Position numbers and translations under genes: made by a program. Below are positions 1-9,700 of a stretch of DNA of 50,570 nucleotides, in pieces. Each line of letters starts with the position of its first letter. Positions within the stretch are counted from its first letter, which is position 1. The DNA lies in contig JAHBXR010000034.1 in assembly GCA_019636335.1 (NCBI GenBank), positions 1 to 50,570 of the forward strand, in the 5' to 3' direction. The notes beneath the pieces are model-generated. The model ran no database searches, was not told the origin of the DNA, and saw nothing but the letters and a program-made list of their open reading frames with translations. This DNA comes from Pirellulales bacterium. GTDB lineage: Bacteria > Planctomycetota > Planctomycetia > Pirellulales > JAEUIK01.

Positions 1-82
1 GCTTGTGTAAATCACCCAACCGCCAGTGCTAAATACCTCACGCGTGCCCACTGGAAATCCCTAGTCCACTACACCTATAAAG

Positions 83-733
83 TCATTTTAGTAAACGTTC
101 GACGTACTCGAATGCTTTGGCATAATCCCGTCGTGAACCTGGCCTGCCGAACTTCGTTTCCAGAACTTCCATCGCCTTAGCCGGCTGACCCAACAAAATG
201 TACGCCGCCGCCACGTAGATGTAGAAGTGGCGCTGGGCGGGAATACGCTCGTCCTTGGATTCGTAAAAATGAGTCAATGAAGCAACAGTTGTATAGTCAT
301 CCAGGAAAGGAATGATCCATTTCTCGATATAACCCTGGATCGAACGGACGCAAAGGACGTAATCGTCTTCGCGACCGTAAGTGAACCAATAGATATGGGC
401 TTTCTTAGGAATTACGAAGTCCACAGGTTGCGCAAGTGTGATATCGGTTGTTCCAATCGCTCCATGCTGTCCTCCGACAATTTCCGATGCTACTCTATTT
501 ACCTCGGGGAACTTCAATCTAAGCCACGGATAAATGTGCGCATTGGCCCTTGAATCGAGCGCAGGCTTGAAGGTAAAATGAATTTGCAATAGTTGCTCGC
601 CAGCGTCGCATCGCCGAATGTAATCAAGTGAGTTCCTGTCGCGCGAAAATCCTTTATCTTCCATGGTGAAATCGAGTTTCGCAGCAATCGCTCGACAAAG
701 ATTGTTGTGAACATCTTTTTTAGTTTCGTTCAT
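83..733 (-). CDS. Hypothetical protein, candidate immunity protein of the RHS toxin
   Basis: A 216-residue cytosolic-looking protein with no signal peptide or membrane segment. I do not recognise a family with certainty. The N-terminal part (a GFSRDRNSLDYIRR stretch followed by a beta-rich segment with IHFTF) recalls DUF4304-like proteins, which often sit beside toxins, but this is only a resemblance. The C-terminal part (about residues 160-216) looks helical. Its ATG overlaps the TGA of the upstream giant RHS gene in a 4-base ATGA, so the two are probably translationally coupled. This is the usual place for the immunity gene of a polymorphic toxin. It is less GC-rich than the RHS core and matches the toxin tip in composition, as expected if tip and immunity gene move together. 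Function is inferred from position only. Confidence 0.8.
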   Translation of the reverse strand: MNETKKDVHNNLCRAIAAKLDFTMEDKGFSRDRNSLDYIRRCDAGEQLLQIHFTFKPALDSRANAHIYPWLRLKFPEVNRVASEIVGGQHGAIGTTDITLAQPVDFVIPKKAHIYWFTYGREDDYVLCVRSIQGYIEKWIIPFLDDYTTVASLTHFYESKDERIPAQRHFYIYVAAAYILLGQPAKAMEVLETKFGRPGSRRDYAKAFEYVERLLK

Positions 734-3700
734 CGGCGCACCTCAATTGCACGCTCGATAACGATCTGGCTACTCTGCCCGACGCCTTGTGCTGTATTCG
801 CACGACTCGAATTAAGCCTGAAGTCGAAATCGCGCTGAGCCGGCGTTAATCTTCCCGTTCCAGATTTCGTTTCAAGCCCGATATACCTGCCGCCTGGAGA
901 AATTGCTGCCCCGTCATAAACTCGCAATTGCCCAGTCGCATCCCGAACATATACAGGATCGCTAATAACACGCCAACCGGACTTTTGTCGAACCGCATCG
1001 AAGGTGGCCTGCTCTGCAAGATATCCTGGACGTACTTCACCTCCGGACTTTGATAAGAACCGTCCAAGGGCGTCTCGCGGTTGTTCGACCAGAGCTCTAT
1101 TTGGCCCCACCAAAATCTCATTGAACCTTGCACTCCCGGCAACTCCGGCGAATTCATCGGCGTGGAGGGTGCGGAAGGTGGCTCGAGTGCCGGCGAGGCC
1201 TAAAAATCCCGCGCCGGTCTGCAAGGTGCCCTGCACGTACTTGCCTTGCGAGAAGGACTCGGCGCCTTCGGCCAACGAGACGCCGCTGGTATAGGCATCG
1301 TAGGCGGCGACTCCTTGCGCAGCCGTGTACGCGCCACGGTAGCCCTGCTGCGCTAGTTGTGCGAACCGCACCCCGCTGGCCGAGATCAGCGCCTCGCGTG
1401 AAACGGTGGCCGCGCCGACGGTGATCTGTTGGGTCCACGTCCCATTGAGCCCCGAGGCATCCCACGCGTGTTGTGTCTCTTGCCCGTAAGCAAGCCCGAA
1501 GCTGAATGTGTTCGCCACCTGATACGCGCCGGCCCGGAGTCCGCGTCCCGCGCCGTAAGCCATCTCCCAGCCGACCGACTCCGGCGTCGTGTCGGCGCGG
1601 GGCGGACGATAATTGAAGAAGCGCCCTGGATCGTCGATCATCGTCGCGCCGAGGGTCGAGAAGGACGAGGCGACAGCCGCGGCGCCAGTTCCGCCAAATC
1701 CGCTTCCCAGACCAAAGCCGGCGGCCTGAACCACGGTCCGCTGCTGATCGAGGGAAAGGCCGGCGAAACGTTTGGCGGCCAGTCCCGTGGGATCAGTGGC
1801 ATTGACGGCATCATTGCCGACGTAGCGATAGGGATTGATGTCATCCCAGGCGGGGTCCTGGCTCAAAAATCTTGCGGTGTCGGGGTCGTACCAGCGGCGG
1901 TCGTAGTAGTGGAGTTTGACCGTGGCGTCGTATTCCTGGCCGGTGTAGCCGAAGAGGACGTCGACGGCCCCGTTCGAGTCGCTGGTGACGCGGCCGAAGC
2001 TGTCGAACGTGCGGCGGTCGATGATCGCGCCGGCGTTGTTACTGACGTCGCGGACGGTCCCTTGCTGATCGGCGTGCAGCCAGCGCAGCTCGCGCCCGCC
2101 GCCGACGAGATCGGCCTCGTCCAACAGCACCTGATCGACCAGCGGGCCATAGGCGTAGCGATGCCGAACGTCCGCCACGCCGCTCCCCCCAGCGTCGTTG
2201 TCGAACAACTCGAGGATCACCTGATCGAGCTCGTTGTAGAGATAGTGCGTGACCGAGGAGGGGGGCTGCGGCGAGGGGAAGAGGTTCGTCGTGTCGTAGA
2301 GCCGCGCCACACGCCGATCACGGTAATCGTACAGATACTCGACATGGCTGGTCTCGAACCCACCGACCGCCATGGAAGTGATGACCGACACGAGCCGGTT
2401 CCGATGATCCCAGCCATACTGGGTGAATTCGCCGCTGGTCTTGTGCGTCCGCGTGAGTTGGTTCCCGTCGGCGTCGTACGTGTAGGTGTACGTGCCGTCG
2501 TCGATCACGCGGTTCAAGGAATCGGTCTGGTAAGCGGTCGCCAGGCCGGGGGCGGACGAGGAAGTGCGGTTGCCCGTGGCGTCGTAGCCGTACGATTCGT
2601 CGTTCGCGCCCGAGTGGTTCACCCCCAGCAACTGGCCGGTCTGGTCGTAGCTGTAGGCGTAGGTGCCGAAGTCGGGCGTGGCCGTGCGTCCCAGGGAGGC
2701 GAGCCGCCCGTCGGGCCGGTAGGTCAGGTCGTAGGCGGCGATCGCCCCCTGCAGCCCGAAGTGCGCCACGCTGGTCTGCCAGCCCGCCGGATGCTGATAG
2801 GCGTAGGCGCTGCTCCCCACGGGCGTGGCCCCGTGAAAACGCTGGAGACCGGTCAGTTCGCCGGCGGCGTTGTAGGCGAAGGTGATCTCCATCGGCGTGG
2901 CGTCGACGCTGTTGCCGCCGTGGATCACCGAACTGAGCCGCCCCGCCACGTCGTAGGCGGAGCGCCTTTGCAGCACGGTCGCCGGGCCGCCGGGGGGCTC
3001 GTAGCGCGTGACGTGATGCTGCACCTGGCCGTCGCTGAAACGCGTGTCCTGCGCGCGGATCTTCGCCAGGCCGTAGGGGCCCGTGTAGTCCACCTGCCCC
3101 ACTCGTCCCGCCGCATCGATGGCGATCTCGTACAGCGTGGCCTGCTCGGGACTGGAACCCGAGTCCCCCACCCGCGTCAGCAGCCCGTCCGGATCGTACT
3201 CGTAACCGAGCGAACGAACCGGCGTCCCGCTGAACGTCCCGCCGGTCCGCCACTCCTCGGTGACCAGCCGGTTGAGTGCGTTGTAGACGTAGAGCGTCGT
3301 GTTGTTGCGGCGGTCGGTCTGGTGCGTCAAATTCCCCGCCGCGTCGTAGAAGTACCCCACCGTCCCCCCGACCAGGGCGCCGGCGCTGGTGAACTGCTGC
3401 TCCGCCCGCAGGCGATTCAAGGCGTCGTAGGTCCACCGCGTCGTGTTGCCCGTCGCGTCGATCAGGGCCGTCTGGTTACCGAAGGGGTCGAACTGGTGGA
3501 CCGTGACGAAGCCGCGCGGATCGGTCACGCGCACCGCGCGGTCGAGCCGGTCGTACTGATACGAAGTAGCTTGCGCGAGAGGGTCGGTCTCCGCCTGAAC
3601 GTTGCCCGCCGCGTCGTACGTGGTGGTCCACGTCGAGAAGACGTTGGCGCCGTCCATGATCCGCCGCGTGGTCGGACGGTTCAGGGCGTCGTAATTGAAT

Positions 3701-6700
3701 TCCGTCCGCCGTGCGAGAGGATCGGTTTCGGCAATGATATTGCCCGCCTTGTCGTAGGTGGTGATCCACGATTTTCCGTCGTTGTCGGTCACGCTCGTGC
3801 GACGGTCGAGGGCGTCGTAGCCGAAGTAGGTGTGCCGCGTGGCCACCGAGTGGACGTTGTCCAAATTGGAAACGTCCAGGACGTCGACCGCCTCGTCCAG
3901 TAGGTTACCGTTGGCGTCGAAGATCGTCACCACGTGCCCCACCAGGATCTGGGTGCCGCCCCCCCCTGGATAACGCCACTGCCGCGTGTGCGTCAGGTGG
4001 TTGAGCGCGTCGTATTCATAGCTGAAGCTGCGGCCGCGCCGATCGTCGGTCTTGGCCACGTTGCCGAAGTTGTCGTACGTGGTTCTCGAGATTTGATTGA
4101 GGGCGTCCTTTTCCTCGATCTCGCGCCCCAGGCGATCGTAAGTGAATTGCGTGGGATTCAGCCGCGGGTCGATCACCTTCGTAAGATTGCCGAGCTTGTC
4201 GTACTCGTAGCGCCAGACGGGCGAAACGTAAGCCGGGCCGCCGCCGTCCGGGTCGGAATCGACCCGCCGAATGAGACGATTCAGCTTGTCGTACTCGTAA
4301 AGCGTGGGACGTTCGAGCTGGCCGCCGCCGGCGGAGACCAGCGTCAAGACCACGTTGCCGACCAGGTCGTAACTCGTCTTCGTGCTGGTCAGCAGGGCGT
4401 CGAGATGCTCGATCCGCCGGTTGCGCTCGTCGAATTCGCTGTAAGCCGTCCGGCCGAGCGGATCGGTCGCCGACACCTGGTTGCCCGCCGAGTCGTAAGC
4501 GACTGACGTAGCGCTGCGGACCACGTTGCCGCTGTCCAACCGTTCGCTGAGAACCGGGCGGTTCATGCGATCGTAACTGGTGCGGGTCTGGTTGCCGCGC
4601 GGATCCGTTTCCAGCGTGCGATTGCCGTTCGCGTCGTACGCGTACTGCCAGACGGGCCGCGTCTCCGGGCCACCGCCGAACGGGGCGGGCTGCGTCACCG
4701 TGACGAGCTCGTTCCGTGCGTTGTAGTCGTAGTTGGTCGTGTGTCCCAGGCGGTCGGTAAAGGATTTGACGTTCCCCACCGCGTCGTACGTCGTGGCCGT
4801 GCTGTAGAGCTGCGTCCCCGACGGCCCCCCCTCTTTGAAACGCTCGACCGTCCTGCGGTGCAGGCCGTCCACGTCGAATTCCGTGCGACGCACGGGCAGG
4901 CTCGTGTTGGGCACGTCCTCGGACACCGCCCTCAAGTCGCCGTCCTCGTAGTAGGTGTTCGTGATGCGACGGCGCAAGAGTGGGCCCGCGTTGTCCGGGT
5001 CGACAAAGAGGACGGAAGTCACGCGAGAAAGCCGGTCGTACGCCGTGTCCGTGCGAGAATTCAGTGGATCGATGACGGCGGTCCTGTTGCCCAGGTCATC
5101 GTAGCGGAAGTTCCAGACGGGCGAGCCGCTCCCGTCCGGATCGGGATCGGTGCGCTTGATCAGGCGTCCCAGCTTGTCGTACTCGAATCGCGTGCGGCGG
5201 CCCAGCGCATCGACCATCACGAGCGGTTGACCGGCCTCGCTGTACGAGACGAGCACCGTCGCGCCGTCGGCATGGATCGTTCGCCAGGGGCGATTGCGCG
5301 CATCGTAGTCGAGCCGCGTGAGGCCCCCCCTCCCGTCGGTCTGGAAGGCTACGTTGCGAATCGCGTCGTGCCCCATCACGAGCGTTACCTTGTCCGTGGG
5401 ATCCCCCGCCGGCGGAACAAAGGTGGTCGAAATCGGCAGTTGTCGCAGGTCATACGTGTAGAGCACCGAGCGATCGTCCAGTGCGGGAGTGCGACCGTTC
5501 GGTTCGGTCGTCATCTCGACCAGCCCGTTGCGGAAATACTTCGTTTTCCACGTGCGATCGATCATCGCCTGGCCGGCGAACTGTTCCGGGCGGATCTCGA
5601 CGATTCGCCGACCGAGCAAATCGTTCGTGTAGAGCGTGCGCTGGTTGTTGGCGTTGACGTATTCATTCAACTGTCCCAGGCCGAAGGAATCGTACTGGAA
5701 CGTTTCGACCGCCGAGACCCCCGCGCTGATCCAGGTTGTCGTCGAGGCGACTTTTCCAGAGCCGAACACGTCGTAGGTATAGGTCGTCTTGAAATCGTCG
5801 GGAATTCCGCTCGACGCGGTGCCGCGCGGCTGCGTGACGCTTTGGAGCAGACCGTTCGCCAGGTAGGTCATTGCCGTCGTATTCTGCTCGGCCTGCCCCA
5901 CCGCTCGCGTCATTCCAGTTACGTTGCCCTTCGCGTCATATCCATAGTTCGTGAGCGTGCCCACGCGATCCGTCGAGCTGGTCATCACGCTGACGAGGAA
6001 AGGATTATTTGGGTTGCCCCCCTCGTGCAGGCTTTGATAAGTGAAAAGCTCGTCCACCTGCATGTGACGGGGCGGGTTGGTGCCGTCGAACAAGTCGGTG
6101 ATCGCATGAGTTGCCCCGCCGTAACGGAAGAACCGCCGAATCGCCGTCACGTTGCCCAAACGTTCATTCTCGCCTCCATCGCCGGGAATGAAGTACTGGT
6201 AGCCCTCGGATATCCCCAGGGGGCCGATGCGCTCGCGCACCAGCCCGTCGTTCCAGAGGGTGTATTCCGTGCCGCGATCGTGGTTGATTTGTTTCTCTAA
6301 GCCACCGCCGGCGTTGTAGACGAAGGTTTTCGAGTGGAGTCGCTCGTCGATGAATCGGGCTTCATTCTTGTGCTGGTCGTATTGGAACGTTTGAACGTAA
6401 CCTTCAGGGTCCGTCACTTGGAACGCGCGCCCGTTGGGATAATACCGATAGGAGATCACCCCGCCGTCGGGCTGGGTAACTTGCTTCAGCTTGAAGTGAG
6501 TGGGGTCGAGCCGGCTGTTGCCATAGGCGTATTGAAACGTCGATTCCAACGTGCTGGACGACGAGGGAGACTTCACCTCGCGCAACAGTCCGTCATTGAA
6601 GAGGTAGCGCCACTCCCGACCCGCCATGTCCTGGATGCGGTCAAAGCGGTCGTCTCCCGCATTGTAGTGAAAGATCAGCCCGTTGTTGGTGGCGTTATGG

Positions 6701-9700
6701 ATTGCCGCCCTCAACCGCACCGGGCCGCCATGCTGCGCGGGATCGTACTGGAAAGTAATAATATTTCCATTGCGGTCCGACATCTTGGTAAGAGCGCCAT
6801 ACACCTTCTCGAATTCCAGCGTGAAGCCTGTCTTGTCGCGCCAGAGGTAGTGTTCTGGCACGCCGCCGCTGGCTAGAACTCGTCGAAACTCGCCCCGGCG
6901 CGTGTCGGGAATGATATATCCGCCCGAGCCATTCGGCCGAAAGATGGTGCGGATCCCCTTGTCGTCCGTCCAGGCCACCGTGCCGGTCGGTTCGCCCGTG
7001 GGATTGAACTCGAGAAAATGACTATAGGTATGTGTCCAGCCGAGCCCCAAACCTCGATCGATCTTGAGCGACGAGTCGTAGTACCGGGCAAAGTTCAACG
7101 GCAAGCCCGGTCGCGGGATCTCGATATCGATCACCTCTTCATATACGGAGCCATTTGAAATATTGACCGGGTCGCCTTCGATATGACTCGCGACGGTCTT
7201 GAGAGGAGTTGAGTACGCATTTGCCTTTGTGGAAGCACCGCCGCCATTTCCCGAATTTCCTTGTTCATCCGCGATTCCGAAAATGTAGTAGAAGTCGCCG
7301 GGGACACTCTTTTCAGCCAAGTAACCTACGCCGGTCCAGTTGCCGCCCGTAATGACAATTGGATGCGTATGGACGCGCACGATCGCGCCATTGTTGAGGT
7401 ACCCCCAGATCGTTCCCGCCGCCTTGGTGTCGCTCGACGTGCCGACGAGTTTAGGCCCCAGAACAGGTCCGTAGTTGTTGATGAGAGTGGTTAGAAACGA
7501 TGCAAGATTCGGTGTTTGTCCCAGTTTCAGCGCTTGTACGAAGTTCGTGTCGCCGCTGTTGGCGTTGGCGATCTGCAGTGCTTTAATGGTCGAAATGCTT
7601 TCGGCATTGACCACTTCCTCCCAAACTCCATGCTCCAGCACCGATCTGGTAAACATCTGCAGCCGGGCACGATCAAATTCGTAGTCCGAATGAAGTGTAG
7701 ACGCATCGGTGGCATAGATGTCGTGCCCCACGGTGTAGTTCACGTCCTTGATATCAATGAATAGTCCTTGTGGAACATACGGGTTTTGTACATCTGGCCG
7801 TAAGATCAAGGTTCGCGTCGAACTCGTCATGCCGGCCTCGACGCGGTTTCGCGAGCGCACCGTATGCGCGTAGGCATCGAGGATGGCGTTGGCTTGATCG
7901 GCACGGCGATAATGAGTCCACACCGCCATCGTCAGCAGGTGTCCGATGCCATCCTGGCCGAAGTCGTTCATGCTGCGGTTTTCCACAAGCTCGTTCAATC
8001 GAGCCTGTTGCTCGGCCAGCGTGACGTCATTGCTTTGGTTGGCATCGAGTCCAAGGGCGATTGACGTGCCCACCTTGCGCGTATATTTCGCGGCATGGTT
8101 CGGAGTCGCGCCTCCGCTATGACTGGTTCCTGGTTCAAAGAGACTCAGCGTCAACGTGATCTGGTTGGCAAAACCAAGATCATTTTGGACGAAGTAAATT
8201 GGGATAGTAGTAACGACATTACCGACATGCAGCTTCGCTAGTCTGCGATCTGGAAGTTGTCCCTCTTCATCTGGTATGTCTACCCAGGTGATGAAGATGG
8301 GCTCAAGTCCGATATTGCGAGTCTGCAAGGTGGTCACATAATCCGGCGTTGTCGTCCCATTCGAGATCACAAGTTGTAAACGGTGCGTAAAGAGTTCTGG
8401 CCCGGTGGCGGAGTGGCTGGCGAAATAAGAAGCGGGTGCGGATGCGTAAGTGGAGAAATCCGGGCCAGATGGAACACCTGCAGGTCGCTTGATCAGCATG
8501 CCGGAAACAAAACTCGGCAAGAAATCAAATGTTTGTGCCCGGATGGGGCCTTCGCGACTGATATCGGCCAAGCCGGCGCCCGGATAGTGTTCGCGCAAAT
8601 ATTCGGCGATACGGTCTTCGTACCATTCATAAGGAAGCTGATCACGGACTTCGCTCAGGTACTGAGACTCGAGCGTTGAACTGCTGATGGAAAAGGGGAG
8701 ATTTTTCACCACATCCTTGATGCCTGGCCGGTAATCGCGGAATTTCCAGGCAGGATCCAGGGCCACGCTCGCGGAACCACCCACGCCTGAGAAATTTACG
8801 TCTACCCAAGCATGGTCGATGATGAATCCACCAGCGGAAACCGACATGACACTATGGAGCCCGCTCAAGCTCAAAACATCGCGCGCGGCCTGATCCGTTT
8901 CTACCCCTAACCAGGCGCGCCCTCTGTCGAACGGAAGAAGAACCTGAGCCGTTGTATACGACAAGTTGGAGAGAGAGGTGCCGGCTGCATTGAGAAGACC
9001 GATCAATAACTCTGACAAATCCCAGGAATTTCCCGCGCGGGTAAGAAGCGTGCCTCGCACGCCTTTCATCAGCCCGGCATACGCCTGGAATTCAAAATTG
9101 TTGAGCACATACTCATAGATCTCGACCGGGGAGAAATGGAGTGCGCGTGCCACTCCCATCAAGGCGTCTTCCGCGTTGGAAATCCGCTCCGCCTTCTCAA
9201 GCCCAACCGCCGGTAGATCGGTCTTGAAGAGTCGCCCACGCAGTGTCGAGAAATCTGGTGTATTGGAGTTTCCATGGAGCAACAACTTGCGGAGCGTGGT
9301 CACCGCCGCGAGATTGCTGAGCGCTGTCAGGCTGTTGTAGCGCAGATCGGCGGTCACGATGCCCGCCGGCAGATTTGGTGCCGCGACGAACGCGTTATAA
9401 CTCAAATCGACCGTCTCGATGCCGCTGGCAGAAACCGGCAAGTTCGCGGCCGAGAGGCCATTGTGGCTCAAGTCCAACACGTCCCCCGTGACGTGGGGCC
9501 CGCCTTGGACAGTCGTGCCGCTGGTCAGAGGTTCTCGTACAACGATGGTGTCGTCCCCAGCATCGCCGCTGAGAACAAAGTTTCCAGAATTTGGGCTTGC
9601 TAGCTCGATGCGATCAGCATCACTTCCGCCAAGCACCGTCGTTATTCCGACCAGTGTGCTATCTCGCAGCACGATGTGGTCGTTGCCACCGAGCGCGTCA

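Noticed and set aside
730..733. Frameshift or read-through between the RHS gene and the 216-residue gene
   Set aside because: The TGA is clean and is followed by an independent ATG in the usual 4-base overlap; both proteins look complete.
1429..3903. Long plus-strand open frame of 824 codons within the RHS gene
   Set aside because: It lies opposite the YD-repeat region. Its translation is rich in Arg, Val and Gly without any domain, and the minus strand gives clear RHS motifs. It is a shadow of GC-rich coding DNA.
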